Part shown: piece after piece, positions 18,943 to 28,044 of the stretch | Layout of the letters: each line of letters starts with the position of its first letter | Numbering within the stretch: position 1 is the first letter of the stretch | NCBI GenBank assembly: GCA_963700775.1 | Contig: CAVOYU010000009.1 | Location: 62,001-126,000, forward strand | From: Thermohalobaculum sp963700775 | GTDB lineage: Bacteria > Pseudomonadota > Alphaproteobacteria > Rhodobacterales > Rhodobacteraceae | Direction of reading: 5' to 3' | DNA: 64,000 bases | Notes under the pieces: model-generated | Seen by the model: the letters and a program-made list of their open reading frames with translations, nothing else | The model's database searches: none | Told to the model about the DNA's origin: nothing | Position numbers and translations under genes: made by a program

Positions 18943-19833
18943 CTACGCCCGCTCCCGCCGGTTCACCAGCACGATCCCGGTTCCCACCATCGCCAGTGCC
19001 GCGGCGACGGTCCAGGTGATCGGCTCGGCCAGGATCATCCAGCCGAAGATCACCCCGAACAAAGGGGTCAGGAAGCCGAAGGACGCCATGTCCGAGGCCG
19101 GGTAGTGCTTCAGGACCCAGAACCAGGTCAGGAAGCCGACCGAGACGACGAACACCACCTGGAAGCCGAACATGCCCCAGAGCTCCGGGGTCATGCCCCG
19201 GACGAGCGGCCCGAAGATCGGCGCGGCGGCGATCAGGATCACCGTCGAGACCGCGGTCTGGTAGAGGAGCTGCATCTCGGGCGCCGATCGCGATAGCCGG
19301 GTCATCCGCGCCAGATAGGCGATCCCGGCCCAGAACACCGCCCCGGTCAGGGCCATCAGGTCGCCGGCCAGCGCCCATTCGGTCGCCGGGTGGTCGTTGC
19401 GCGACAGCGCCAGCGCCACCCCGCCGACCGCCAGCGCCAGCCCCAGCCCGCGCACCGGCGTCAGCCGCTCGCCCGGCACCAGGAAATGCGCCCAGAGCGC
19501 CACCCAGACCGGCATGGTGTAGAACATGATCGCCGCGCGGGCGACCGAGGTGTAGTCGAGCGACAGATAGAGCAGCAGGAACTCGGCCGAGAAGAAGACC
19601 CCGCAGAGCAGCCCCGGCCCCAGGGTGCCGTCGGTCACGCTCAGCCGCCGCCGGGCGATCAGCGCGAAGCCCAGCACCAGCGGGAAGGCGCAGGCCGAGC
19701 GCAGCCCGGCCTGGAACACCGGGCCCATGCCGGCATTCACCAGCTTGATGAACACCTGGCCGAGCCCCATCACCAGGGTGAAGGAGACCAGGAGCCCCGC
19801 CCCCAGCGCGTCGATCCGGTCCTTGCGTTGCAT
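18943..19833 (-). CDS. EamA/DMT family transporter
   Basis: 296 residues, ten hydrophobic helices in two five-helix EamA repeats (about 8-140 and 150-290). Start MQRKDRID chosen because GGAG lies just upstream; the frame extends 14 codons further. Drug/metabolite transporters of this kind export metabolites or amino acids; substrate unknown. It precedes the sulfotransferase gene on the same strand. Confidence 0.88.
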   Translation of the reverse strand: MQRKDRIDALGAGLLVSFTLVMGLGQVFIKLVNAGMGPVFQAGLRSACAFPLVLGFALIARRRLSVTDGTLGPGLLCGVFFSAEFLLLYLSLDYTSVARAAIMFYTMPVWVALWAHFLVPGERLTPVRGLGLALAVGGVALALSRNDHPATEWALAGDLMALTGAVFWAGIAYLARMTRLSRSAPEMQLLYQTAVSTVILIAAAPIFGPLVRGMTPELWGMFGFQVVFVVSVGFLTWFWVLKHYPASDMASFGFLTPLFGVIFGWMILAEPITWTVAAALAMVGTGIVLVNRRERA

Positions 19834-20052
19834 GGTCTCTCCGGAGGTCCCCCGCATCGATCCCCGCGCATCCACTGCGCCCCCGTTGCGTGCACCCTAG
19901 GGCGCGCGCGCGTGAACCGCCATCGCCAACATGGGCCCGCGGGTCGGTCACGGGCATCCGGGTCAACACCGTCCGGGGAGGTCCGCGCCGCGCCCGTCGC
20001 GGGCTTCAGGCCGAATTCCTCCCGCCCGAGCGCCGGTCCGGCGCCGGACCGC

Positions 20053-20335
20053 TCAGGGGAGCGCGCCGGCCCCGTAGAGCGTCGAGCCCCAGATCCGCTT
20101 CAGGGCCGCGCTCACGGCCCCGGTGTCTCCCCTGGGCTCACGGCCGAACTCGGCGATCAGCAACGAGGCGTTGAGGCGGTTCAGGGCGACCGCGACCGGC
20201 CGCGCCGCGAAGCGCGGGATCAGGCCGGCCGCCTGGTGCTGCCCGATCCGGGAGGCGACCGCGTCGTCGAACTGACCCAGGAAGCCCGCCCACGCCCGCT
20301 CGAGCCGCTCGTCGCTGACGCTGGCCTCGGAGACC
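20053..20335 (-). pseudogene. TetR-family regulator, C-terminal fragment
   Basis: About 90 residues that match the end of TetR-family ligand-binding domains: LERAWAGFLGQFDDAV, then ALNRLNASLLIAEFG and the closing LKRIWGSTLYG. No DNA-binding N-terminus exists upstream; instead the sequence changes abruptly into a plus-strand DUF1254 fragment at about 20340. The minus-strand frame remains open past the junction, but the predicted protein there is just the antisense of DUF1254. Confidence 0.7.
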
Positions 20336-20340
20336 GCGCG

Positions 20341-20625
20341 CCGGACGCCGAGACGGTGAGGACCGTCTACGACAACCAGACCCGCTCGATGCTGGAGACG
20401 GACCAGAAACTCGCCGGGATCGACAGCAACAACCCTGACCTGAAGCCGAATGCCGACGGCTCCTACACGGTGTGGTTCGGCCCCAGGGCGCCGGAGGGCC
20501 ACGAGAGCAACTGGGTGCAGACCATGCCGGGCAAGGGCTGGAACACGCTGCTGCGTCTCTACGGACCGCTCGAGCCCTGGTTCGACGGCTCGTGGAAGCC
20601 GGGCGACTTCGAACTGGTGGAGTGA
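20341..20625 (+). pseudogene. DUF1254/DUF1214 protein, C-terminal fragment
   Basis: About 94 residues matching the C-terminal end of DUF1254/DUF1214 proteins: VRTVYDNQTRSMLET, the KPNADGSYTVWFGP strand, ESNWVQTMPGKGWNTLLRLYGPLEPWFDGSWKPG in pieces, then a stop. The N-terminal three quarters are missing. An intact, distantly similar gene is at 3187-4596. It faces away from the TetR fragment. Confidence 0.78.
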
Positions 20626-20758
20626 CCGGCGCAAGCCGGGACCGCCCGCCCGGCCCGCCCGGCCCGCCCGGCCTGCCCCGGGCAATTGCCAAGCCGGCCC
20701 GTGCCGGGGCATGATCGCAGCCCGCCCGGCAACGGATCTCCGGATCGGATCAGCATCG

Positions 20759-21778
20759 ATGACGCCCAGCTACCCGCCACCGGTCTACGTCACCTACCTG
20801 AACCGCCTCGACATCGAGGCGCTGGCGCTGACCGACGACGAGATCCTGGGCGCCATCGAGGGCAGCCTCGCCATGCAGGGCCGCGGCGAGACGGTGGTCG
20901 AGCCGCGCATGCATCTCGAGCCGAGGGCGGGCGCCGACGGGCATTTCAACGTGCTCAGGGGCTGGATCGGCGGCGCCATCGACGCGGCCGGGGTCAAGGT
21001 GGTGGGCGATTTCGTCGACAACTACAAGCAGGGCCGCCCGTCGGAATACGGCGTCCTGACGCTGTTCGACCCGCGCACCGGCGCGCCGGAGGCGATCCTC
21101 GACGCCTCGGGGCTGACCGACATGCGCACCGGCGCGGTGACCGCCATCGGCGCCAAGTACCTCGCCCGCAAGCGCGCCCACGTGCTCGGCCATATCGGCG
21201 CGCGGGGCACCGCCTACTGGAATGTGCGGCTGCTCGATCACCTGTTCGACTTCCAGGAGATCCGGGTCCATTCCCGCCGGCCCGAAAGCCGCAACGCCTT
21301 CGGCGAGCTGCTGACCCGCCATCTCGGCAAGCAGGTCACGGTGACCGAGGACTGGGAGAGCTGCGTCACCGGCGCCGACATCGTGGTCGAGGCCTCGCGG
21401 CTGTCGAGGCCCGAGCCCATGCTCAGGACCGAATGGATCAAGCCGGGCGCGCTCGTCGTGCCCTACGGCACCATGAGCGCCGTCGAGCTGTCGCTGACCG
21501 ACATCATGACGAAGCTGGTGGTCGACGACTGGGGCCAGTGCAAGACCGGCAAGTTCGGGTCGCTGCGGGCGCATGTGGAGGCGGGCAAGCTCTCCGAGCG
21601 GACGCTGCACGCCGAGCTCGGCCAGATCGTCGCCGGGCTGAAGCCCGGCCGCGAGAGCGGGGCGGAGACGATCCTGTTCTGGCACCGGGGCCTCAGCCTC
21701 TCGGACATCGCGCTGGGGCACGCGATGCTGGAGAAGGCGGCAAGGCTCGGCGTGGGGCAGCGCTTGCGGTTCGCGTGA
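20759..21778 (+). CDS. Ornithine cyclodeaminase/mu-crystallin family protein
   Basis: 339 residues from MTPSYPPPVY. The N-terminal half carries the substrate-binding fold (RMHLEP and KVVGDFVDNYKQG); the central Rossmann part has VLGHIGARGTAYWNVRLL and the strand FQEIRVHSRRPESRNAF, typical of the NAD(P)-binding region. Family members deaminate or reduce amino/imino acids; the exact substrate cannot be read off. The family GxG motif is GARGTA here. A copy of a GC-rich palindromic element lies just after the stop. Confidence 0.85.
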   Translation: MTPSYPPPVYVTYLNRLDIEALALTDDEILGAIEGSLAMQGRGETVVEPRMHLEPRAGADGHFNVLRGWIGGAIDAAGVKVVGDFVDNYKQGRPSEYGVLTLFDPRTGAPEAILDASGLTDMRTGAVTAIGAKYLARKRAHVLGHIGARGTAYWNVRLLDHLFDFQEIRVHSRRPESRNAFGELLTRHLGKQVTVTEDWESCVTGADIVVEASRLSRPEPMLRTEWIKPGALVVPYGTMSAVELSLTDIMTKLVVDDWGQCKTGKFGSLRAHVEAGKLSERTLHAELGQIVAGLKPGRESGAETILFWHRGLSLSDIALGHAMLEKAARLGVGQRLRFA

Positions 21779-21796
21779 ACCGACGGACCTGCGCGC

Positions 21797-21835
21797 CTCC
21801 CTCTCCCCTCGTGGGGGAGGGATGGGGAGAGGGGG
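21797..21835. repeat. GC-rich palindromic element, single module
   Basis: A 39-bp unit of the form CCTCCCTCTCCCC-TCGT-GGGGGAGGGATGGGGAGAGG. Near-identical units occur as inverted pairs inside imuB and dnaE2. Here one unit sits between two convergent genes, where it could act as a hairpin. Confidence 0.8.
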
Positions 21836-21841
21836 CGCGCC

Positions 21842-22978
21842 CTACCCTCCACCCCTTCGCCACGGCTGCAGCAGCGCCTCGGCCTCGGCGCGGCCCTTGG
21901 GCGTCAGCGCCAGCAGGGCGCCGTCGCGCGTGACCAGCCCCTCGTCGAGGCCGCGCAGCAGCACGGCGCGCGCCTGCGCCCCCGACCAGCCGAGATGGGT
22001 GCGCATGGCGCCGGCCACGTTCTCCGCCTCGCGCTCGGCGCCCTGCTCGTGGGTGGCCAGATGCACCACCAGCGCCCGGGTCTCGTTCTCCACCGCCTCG
22101 CCGGCCCGGCGCCGGAGCCCGGCGATCAGCCCGTAGCGCGGGCCGAACAGGAAGGCGGCCAGCAGGCAGACCCCGGTCATCGCCGCCATCATGCCGCCGA
22201 TCGAGACGTCCCAGGCCACCGCGAGGCCGTAGCCCGAGACGGTCGAGAGCGCCGAGACCGCCACCCCCAGCAGCACCATGGCCGCCAGCCGGTCGGTCAG
22301 CAGATAGGCCGCCGCCGGCGGCACGATCACGAAGGCCACGAACAGGATCGCGCCGACCGCGTCGAAGGCGGCGACCGCGGTGCCGCTGACCAGGAACAGC
22401 AGCAGATAGAACATCAGTCGCGGCCTCAGCCCGAAGGCGTGCGCCAGCAGCGGATCGAAGGTGGCGAGCTTCAGCTCCTTCCAGAACAGCGCCACGAAGC
22501 CGGCATTCACCGCGGTCATCGCGCCCATCCACACCAGCGCGTTCGGCACCTGGTAGCCGGCGACCGCGACCGTATCGAGCCAGACGAAGCCGATCTCGCC
22601 CAAGAGCACCGTGTGGGCGTCGATGTGCACCTCGCGGGCATAGAGGTTCAGCAGCAGCACGCCGGCCGAGAACAGCACCGGGAAGACCAGCCCGATGGCG
22701 GCGTCGTCCTTGACCCGGCCCGAGGCTGCCAGAGCCTCGGTCAGCACCACGGTCAGCACGCCGGTCAGCGCCGCGCCGAGGATCTGCACCGGGCCGCTGG
22801 CGATGCCCGTCGCCAGCCAGACGGTGACGATGCCGAAGACGATGGAATGGCTGATCGCGTCCGAGAGCATGGCGTTCCGGCGCAGGATCAGGAACGGCCC
22901 CAGCAGCGCCGCCGCCGCGCCGACCAGCAGTCCGGTCGCCACGATCATCAGCCCGGGATTGTCGAGCACCGCCTGCAT
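21842..22978 (-). CDS. Metal ABC transporter permease 2 with C-terminal winged-helix-like extension
   Basis: 378 residues from MQAVLDNPGLMIV; the start overlaps the stop of permease 1 (ATGA). Residues 1-285 form an ABC-3 (ZnuB/TroC/TroD-type) permease with eight or nine helices, including LRRNAMLSDAISHSIVFG and KELKLATFDP. Residues about 290-378 are soluble and look like a small winged-helix/DtxR-like domain ending LTPKGRAEAEALL. Last gene of the four-gene Mn/Zn importer operon. Confidence 0.9.
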   Translation of the reverse strand: MQAVLDNPGLMIVATGLLVGAAAALLGPFLILRRNAMLSDAISHSIVFGIVTVWLATGIASGPVQILGAALTGVLTVVLTEALAASGRVKDDAAIGLVFPVLFSAGVLLLNLYAREVHIDAHTVLLGEIGFVWLDTVAVAGYQVPNALVWMGAMTAVNAGFVALFWKELKLATFDPLLAHAFGLRPRLMFYLLLFLVSGTAVAAFDAVGAILFVAFVIVPPAAAYLLTDRLAAMVLLGVAVSALSTVSGYGLAVAWDVSIGGMMAAMTGVCLLAAFLFGPRYGLIAGLRRRAGEAVENETRALVVHLATHEQGAEREAENVAGAMRTHLGWSGAQARAVLLRGLDEGLVTRDGALLALTPKGRAEAEALLQPWRRGGG

Positions 22979-24114
22979 CAGCCCCGCGCGCCCCCGATCT
23001 CGGCCAGCACCCGCTCGGCCTCGGCCAGCCCCTCGGGGGTCAGCCGCCAGTGCCGGCCCTCGCCCGGCATGTGGGTGGCGCGCGCGACATGGCCGCGGCC
23101 TTCGAGCCGCTCGAGCACGCCCCGCGTGCCGAGGCCGTGATAGGCGTCGAGCATCCCCTGCTCGGCCGGATAGTCCGGGTCGCCATGCTCGCGGGCGAGG
23201 CGCAGGAGCGTGGTCAGAAGCTGCCGGCCGCGCAGCCCGCGGCGCTCGCGGGCCCGCTCCGCCGCCTCCCAGACGATGCCGCGACCGGGCGCGAACAGGA
23301 TCGAGACCGCGACCGCCGCCGAGGCGGCGAGCACGATCAGCGGCCCGGTCGCCAGCCCCTCGCCGAGCGCGCTCGCCAGCGCCCCGGCGACGCCCGAGCC
23401 CATGCCGATCGCCGCCGCCAGCCAGACCATGGCCCCGAGGCGCCGGGTCCACTGCCGGGCGGCGACGGCGGGGGCGATCACCATCGCCGCCATCAGCACC
23501 ACGCCGACCATCTGCAGCCCCACCACCACCGCCAGGGCCACCATCACCGTCAGCGCCACCTCCAGCACCGCCACCGGCAGGCCCAGCGTGCGGGCGAAGA
23601 CCGGGTCGAAGGTGACGAGCTTGAACTCCTTCCAGAACAGCGCCACCACGCCCAGCGCCAGCGCCGCGATGGCACCCATGACCCGGAGATCGTCGCGCAG
23701 GATCGCCGCCGCCTGGCCGAACAGGAAGGTTTCGAGCCCCGCCTGGCTGGCCCCGCCCATGCCCTGGATCACCGTCAGCAGCACCACGCCCGCCGCGAAG
23801 AACACACTCAGCGCCGCACCGATGGCGGCGTCGGTCTTCAGCCGGCTGAACCGGGTCAGCCCCAGGATCACCAGCGCCGCAGCGCCGCCGGTCAGCAGCG
23901 CCCCGGCCAGGATCCAGCCAAGGTCGCGGGCACCCGCCATCAGGAAGCCGAGGCAGACCCCCGGCAGCGCCGCGTGGCTCAGCGCGTCGCCGACCAGGCT
24001 CTGCTGGCGCAGCACCGCGAAGCTCCCGAGCACCCCGCTGACCGCGCCGAGGATCGCGGCGCCCATCGCCACGTTCTGCAGCGTGTAGTCCGAGAGCAGC
24101 GCGAGGAGGCTCAT
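22978..24114 (-). CDS. Metal ABC transporter permease 1 with C-terminal winged-helix-like extension
   Basis: 378 residues. ABC-3 permease core (1-285) with LRQQSLVGDALSHAALPG and KEFKLVTFDPVFA, the hallmark segments of manganese/zinc importers. Residues about 290-378 form a soluble tail with GVLERLEGRGHVAR and WRLTPEGLAEAERVL, much like the wing of a DtxR-type helix-turn-helix. It overlaps the ATPase gene by 4 bp upstream and permease 2 by 1 bp downstream. Confidence 0.9.
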   Translation of the reverse strand: MSLLALLSDYTLQNVAMGAAILGAVSGVLGSFAVLRQQSLVGDALSHAALPGVCLGFLMAGARDLGWILAGALLTGGAAALVILGLTRFSRLKTDAAIGAALSVFFAAGVVLLTVIQGMGGASQAGLETFLFGQAAAILRDDLRVMGAIAALALGVVALFWKEFKLVTFDPVFARTLGLPVAVLEVALTVMVALAVVVGLQMVGVVLMAAMVIAPAVAARQWTRRLGAMVWLAAAIGMGSGVAGALASALGEGLATGPLIVLAASAAVAVSILFAPGRGIVWEAAERARERRGLRGRQLLTTLLRLAREHGDPDYPAEQGMLDAYHGLGTRGVLERLEGRGHVARATHMPGEGRHWRLTPEGLAEAERVLAEIGGARG

Positions 24115-24932
24115 TCGCCGGAGACCTCGTCCGCCGCCGCCGCGCGCTGCCCGGCGTCGATCCCGCGCAGGAGCGAGATCTGCCCGCCATAGGCCCGGCG
24201 CAGGTTGTCGGGCGTATAGGCCGCGGCCACCGGCCCCTGGGCAATCACGCGCACGTTCAGGACCACGATCCAGTCGAAGTACTCGCGCACGGTCTGCAGG
24301 TCGTGATGGACGACAACCAGCGTCTTGCCCCGGTCGCGCAGCCCCTTCAGCAGCCTGACGATCGCCCGTTCGGTGGTGGCGTCGACCCCGGCCATCGGCT
24401 CGTCGAGGAAATAGAGGTCGGCCTCCTGCACCAGCGCGCGGGCCAGGAACACCCGCTGCTGCTGGCCGCCGGAGAGCTGGCTGATCTGCCGGCCGGCGAG
24501 GTCGGCGATCCCCACCTCCTCCAGCGCCGCCATGGCCCGCCGGCGCTCCTCGGCACCCGGGCGGCGGAGCCAGCCCAGATGGCCGTAGCGGCCCATCATC
24601 ACCACGTCGAGCGCGGTGGTCGGAAAGTCCCAGTCGACCGAGCTCCGCTGCGGCACATAGGCGATGCGCCTGCGCACGCCGGCATAGGGCTTGCCGAACA
24701 GATAGACATGCCCCGCGGTGGCGGGGACGAGCTCGAGCACCGACTTGATCAGCGTGCTCTTGCCGGCCCCGTTCGGCCCGACGATCGCCGCCATCACCCC
24801 CGGCGGCACGTCGAGGTCGATGTCCCAGAGCACCGGGCGGCCGTGATAGCTGACCGTCAGGTCCTCCACATGGAGCGCCAGGCCCGGCTCGTGCACCGGC
24901 CCCTGCGGGGCGAGTGGCGTCGGATCAGCCAA
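24111..24932 (-). CDS. Metal ABC transporter ATP-binding protein
   Basis: 273 residues. Walker A GPNGAGKST (about 52-60), Q-loop YVPQRSSVDWDFP typical of manganese/zinc importers, signature LSGGQQQR, Walker B LYFLDEP and switch His in VVHHDL. It powers metal-ion import with the two permeases. A short C-terminal tail (IDAGQRAAAADEVSGE) is dispensable-looking. 45 bp separate it from the binding-protein gene upstream. Confidence 0.93.
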   Translation of the reverse strand: MADPTPLAPQGPVHEPGLALHVEDLTVSYHGRPVLWDIDLDVPPGVMAAIVGPNGAGKSTLIKSVLELVPATAGHVYLFGKPYAGVRRRIAYVPQRSSVDWDFPTTALDVVMMGRYGHLGWLRRPGAEERRRAMAALEEVGIADLAGRQISQLSGGQQQRVFLARALVQEADLYFLDEPMAGVDATTERAIVRLLKGLRDRGKTLVVVHHDLQTVREYFDWIVVLNVRVIAQGPVAAAYTPDNLRRAYGGQISLLRGIDAGQRAAAADEVSGE

Positions 24933-24977
24933 GGGCCGCCCCCGTCGCCTGCCGGGCGAGCGCCGCGCGAAGCCGCG

Positions 24978-25958
24978 TCACCCCCCGCGCTCCACGTTCC
25001 ACCGGTCGGCCCAGGCCACCAGCTCGTCCGGCAGCGGCGCCGGATAGCCGCCGAGCGCGGTGACGATCGCCACCGTGTTGGCGTGCAGCATCCCGATATA
25101 GGTCCCCGCCGCGGTGCCCGCCTCGCCCATCGCATCCGAATAGAGCTGCGGCCCGAGGGCGACCGCGTGCCCCCGCTCGGCGGCGGCGTCGATCACCGCC
25201 TGGATGGTGCGCGGGTTGATGGTCGATTCGATGAACACCGCCGGCACGCCCCGCTCGACGACCGTGTCGACCGTGCGGCGGATGTCGGCGATCCCGGCCT
25301 CGCTCTCGGTCGAGATGCCCTGGATGCCGCGCACCTCGATGCCGTAGGCGCGGCCGAAATAGGCGAAGGCGTCGTGGGCGGTCACCAGGACGCGCTGGCG
25401 CTCGGGGATCGTCGCGATGCTCGCGCGCACCCAGGCGTCGAGCGCTTCGAGCTCGGCCGCATAGGCCGCCGCCCGCTCCCGCATCGCCTCGGCGCAATCC
25501 GGGGCGATCGCGCCCAGCACCCCGGCGATGACCGGCGCGGTCCTGGCCCAGATCGCCACGTCCATCCACACATGCGGGTCCGGATAATGCGCTTCCGGCG
25601 GGTGGATCAGATCCTCGGTCCGGACCGCCGCCTCGGCCACCGCCGCGGTCGGTTTGCGCTCGGCCACCTTGCCCAGCACCTCGCCGAGCTGTCCCTCGAG
25701 ATTGTTGCCCGAATAGAGGATGGCATCGGCCCCGAACAGCAGCCGCACGTCGCCGGCGCTGGCCTTGTAGAGATGGGGGTCGGTGCCCGGCCCCATCATG
25801 GTCTCGACCGTCACGCAGTCGCCGGCCACGTTCTGAGCCACGTCGGCCAGCATGCCGACGGTGGCGACCGCCACCGGCTGCGCGGCCGCGGCGGCCGGAA
25901 CGGCCGCGCCGAGCGCCAGCGCCGTCGCGACGGTCCTGAGTCTTCGGTATCCCCGCAT
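24978..25958 (-). CDS. Metal ABC transporter substrate-binding protein (TroA/MntA-like)
   Basis: 326 residues from MRGYRRLRT (frame extends 20 codons upstream). Signal peptide 1-27. Cluster A-I fold with likely metal ligands H62 (DPHLY), H129 (PHVWMD), H195 (TAHDAFAYF) and D275 (LYSDAMG). The third position is His, as in TroA, not Glu as in PsaA-type manganese proteins, so both Mn and Zn are possible. First gene of the operon, divergent from the DtxR/MntR-type regulator, which favours manganese. Confidence 0.92.
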   Translation of the reverse strand: MRGYRRLRTVATALALGAAVPAAAAAQPVAVATVGMLADVAQNVAGDCVTVETMMGPGTDPHLYKASAGDVRLLFGADAILYSGNNLEGQLGEVLGKVAERKPTAAVAEAAVRTEDLIHPPEAHYPDPHVWMDVAIWARTAPVIAGVLGAIAPDCAEAMRERAAAYAAELEALDAWVRASIATIPERQRVLVTAHDAFAYFGRAYGIEVRGIQGISTESEAGIADIRRTVDTVVERGVPAVFIESTINPRTIQAVIDAAAERGHAVALGPQLYSDAMGEAGTAAGTYIGMLHANTVAIVTALGGYPAPLPDELVAWADRWNVERGG

Positions 25959-26026
25959 GGCAACTTCTCCCGAGTCGCTGTCGCCTCCAGAAATGGGGCA
26001 GGGCTGATCTTTCGTCAACGGGCTAC

Positions 26027-26050
26027 AAATTTCAGTCTAGACTAAATTTT
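26027..26050. promoter_or_regulatory. Palindromic operator between the metal importer and mntR
   Basis: A perfect 10-bp core palindrome AGTCTAGACT (26034-26043) with AAATTT flanks on both sides extends the dyad to about 24 bp. It is AT-rich against a GC-rich background and lies between two divergent genes whose regulator is one of them, as expected for an MntR box. Confidence 0.65.
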
Positions 26051-26072
26051 ATCGAATCCCTATAAAACGACC

Positions 26073-26540
26073 ATGACCGCGCCTCATGATCCCGCCTCCG
26101 ACCCGACCCCCGACGCCACCCCCCTGCGCCTGCGCGAGGCCAAGCGCCAGGCGCGCAGCTTCGAGCGGGTGCGCCAGGCCCATCAGCGCGAGGTCGCCGA
26201 GGATTACGTCGAGCTGATCGCCGACCTGATCGACGTCACCGGCGAGGCCCGCGCGGTCGACCTGGCCGAGCGGCTCGGCGTGACCAACGCCACGGTGAAC
26301 AGCGCGCTCAACCGGCTGGCCCGCGAGGGGCTGGTCAGCCGCCAGCGCTACCGCTCGATCTTCCTCACCGACGCCGGCCGCGCGCTGGCCGAGGCCGCCC
26401 GCGAACGCCACCGGCTGGTGCGCGATTTCCTGGTCAGCCTCGGCGTCGACCGCGAGACCGCCGAGATCGACGCCGAAGGCATCGAGCACCATACCAGCGA
26501 CAAGACGCTGGCCGCGCTCAGGCGGTTCCTGGGGCGGTGA
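26073..26540 (+). CDS. mntR: MntR-like DtxR-family metal-dependent regulator
   Basis: 155 residues. N-terminal winged helix: DYVELIADLIDVTGEARAVDLAERLGVTNATVN in segments (about 45-75), then LAREGLVSRQRYRSIFLTDAGR (wing), and a C-terminal dimerisation domain with ERHRLVRDFLVSLGV, DAEGIEHHTS. These match manganese-responsive MntR proteins that lack the SH3 domain. With Mn bound it should repress the divergent importer operon. Its 3' end overlaps the convergent tetR gene by 23 bp. Confidence 0.88.
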   Translation: MTAPHDPASDPTPDATPLRLREAKRQARSFERVRQAHQREVAEDYVELIADLIDVTGEARAVDLAERLGVTNATVNSALNRLAREGLVSRQRYRSIFLTDAGRALAEAARERHRLVRDFLVSLGVDRETAEIDAEGIEHHTSDKTLAALRRFLGR

Positions 26541-27087
26541 GCAGCCCCTCCGCCATCGACCGGGCGCGGCGGGCGGCGCCCGCGTCGCCGGTGACATGGG
26601 CGACGGCGATGGCGCCCTCGTGCAGCAGATTGATCTCGTCGGCGATCCGGCGCGGATCCGGCAGCCCGGCGGCGCGGGCGAGCTCCTCGAAATAGGCGAT
26701 CATCAGCCGCTTGTGCATGGCCGCCTCCTGGAACACCGCCGAGGGCCGCTCGGCATATTCTGCGGCGGCGCTGACGAAGGGGCAGCCGTAGAACTGGTCG
26801 TCCCCGAACCAGTCCTCGAGGAAGTCGAAGGTCGCGAGCAGCCGCCCGCGCGGGTCGCGGGCCCGACGCTCGACGGCGGCCCGCATCCGGGCGCGGAACT
26901 CCTCGTCGATCCGGCGCAGCGCGGCGACGATCAGCTCCTCCTTCGAGGCGAAATGCCGGTAGAGCGTGGTCTTGGCGATCCCGGCCTCGGCGATGACCCG
27001 GTCGATGCCGGCCGCGTGGTAACCCTGCCGGTTGAACAGCTGCGCCGCCACCTCGATCAGATGCTCGCGCTTTTCCTTCCGCTTCAT
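26518..27087 (-). CDS. TetR/AcrR family regulator
   Basis: 189 residues from MKRKEKREHL; the frame continues 26 codons upstream without a ribosome site. The HTH lies at about 10-56 (AAQLFNRQGYHAAGIDRV, AEAGIAKTTLYRHFASKEEL). The C-terminal part resembles the YjdC/TetR_C type with DDQFYGCPFVSAAAEY. Its start faces the cytochrome P460 operon across 256 bp that contain two palindromes, so it probably represses itself and that operon. Confidence 0.88.
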   Translation of the reverse strand: MKRKEKREHLIEVAAQLFNRQGYHAAGIDRVIAEAGIAKTTLYRHFASKEELIVAALRRIDEEFRARMRAAVERRARDPRGRLLATFDFLEDWFGDDQFYGCPFVSAAAEYAERPSAVFQEAAMHKRLMIAYFEELARAAGLPDPRRIADEINLLHEGAIAVAHVTGDAGAARRARSMAEGLLTAPGTA

Positions 27088-27219
27088 CCTGACTCCCGAA
27101 AATGGACAGACAGGTCCGCTCTCTTTCGCATCACGAGACCGTGAGCCTCGACCGAGCAGAGCCATGAACTCCCGATAACTTACTGACTCCCTTCCCGAAC
27201 TTCAAGCCGATGCGCGCTC

Positions 27220-27273
27220 TTGACATCGCTACCGATCGGTACACTTAATTGCAAACGATACAAACCTGTATCG
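27220..27273. promoter_or_regulatory. Promoter/operator region with two palindromes (TetR target candidate)
   Basis: TTGACA at 27220-27225 looks like a -35. A perfect 12-bp palindrome TACCGATCGGTA (27230-27241) lies just after it, and a second dyad CGATACA-N4-TGTATCG spans 27256-27273. Sites of this shape are typical for TetR-family dimers. The region separates tetR from the P460 operon. Confidence 0.6.
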
Positions 27274-27343
27274 ATTCGACCGCAACCCGTTCACCTTGAC
27301 GCCCGCGGCCATGCGTCGCCGGCCAAAGCCAAGGAGCCAAGGC

Positions 27344-27973
27344 ATGAGAAGCATGAACCCTGCCCCGCCCCGCCCCTCGCGCCGCGCCGGCGCGATCCTC
27401 GCCGGCCTGCTGGCCGCGGCCGGCCTCGCCGCCTGGACGGCGCAACCGGCCCCGGCGGAGGCCCAGATGGCAAAACCGGCCGGCGCCACCATCGCCGATG
27501 ACGACTCCACCTCGATTCCCGAGGGCTTCCGCGAGTGGGTGTTCCTCGGCGCCCCGCTGACCCCTCACGGCCTCAACGGCGGCGCCGCCGGCTTCCCGGA
27601 ATTCCACCACGTCTACATCGAGCCGGCCGCCCTGCGCGCCTATCTCGAGACAGGCGCCTTCCCCGAGGGCACCACCATCGTCAAGGAGCTGGTCCTGCTG
27701 AAACCGGGCGACTACCCGGACGGCTCCCGCGACGAGGCCTCGGGGCGGGGCTATTTCGCCGATCGCTTCGCCGGGATCGACATGATGGTGAAGGACAGCG
27801 CCCGCTTCGCCGAAACCGGCGGCTGGGGCTTCTACAACTTCGGCCATCACGAACCGCCCTATGCCGACCGGGCCGGGGCGGCGCCGAACGACACCTGCGC
27901 CTTCTGCCACACGGCGAACGCCACCCACGACATGGTGTTCACCACCTTCTACCCGATCCTCGGCCGCAAGTGA
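27344..27973 (+). CDS. Cytochrome P460 family protein
   Basis: 209 residues from MRSMNPAPPR with AGGAG upstream (a second ATG lies three codons later). Signal peptide to about residue 41. Residues 50-205 match the cytochrome P460 domain: FREWVFLGAPLTP, EFHHVYIEP, and a c-type haem site C185-AF-C188-H189 near the end. P460 cytochromes oxidise hydroxylamine or bind NO; the lysine cross-link of classical P460 cannot be judged from sequence. First gene of a three-gene unit with DUF4142 and a cupredoxin. Confidence 0.88.
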   Translation: MRSMNPAPPRPSRRAGAILAGLLAAAGLAAWTAQPAPAEAQMAKPAGATIADDDSTSIPEGFREWVFLGAPLTPHGLNGGAAGFPEFHHVYIEPAALRAYLETGAFPEGTTIVKELVLLKPGDYPDGSRDEASGRGYFADRFAGIDMMVKDSARFAETGGWGFYNFGHHEPPYADRAGAAPNDTCAFCHTANATHDMVFTTFYPILGRK

Positions 27974-28044
27974 CCCGAGGTCCGGCCGATCCATCCCCAG
28001 ACCGGAATCCAGACCCAGACCGCAATCCAGACAAGGAGAGACCC

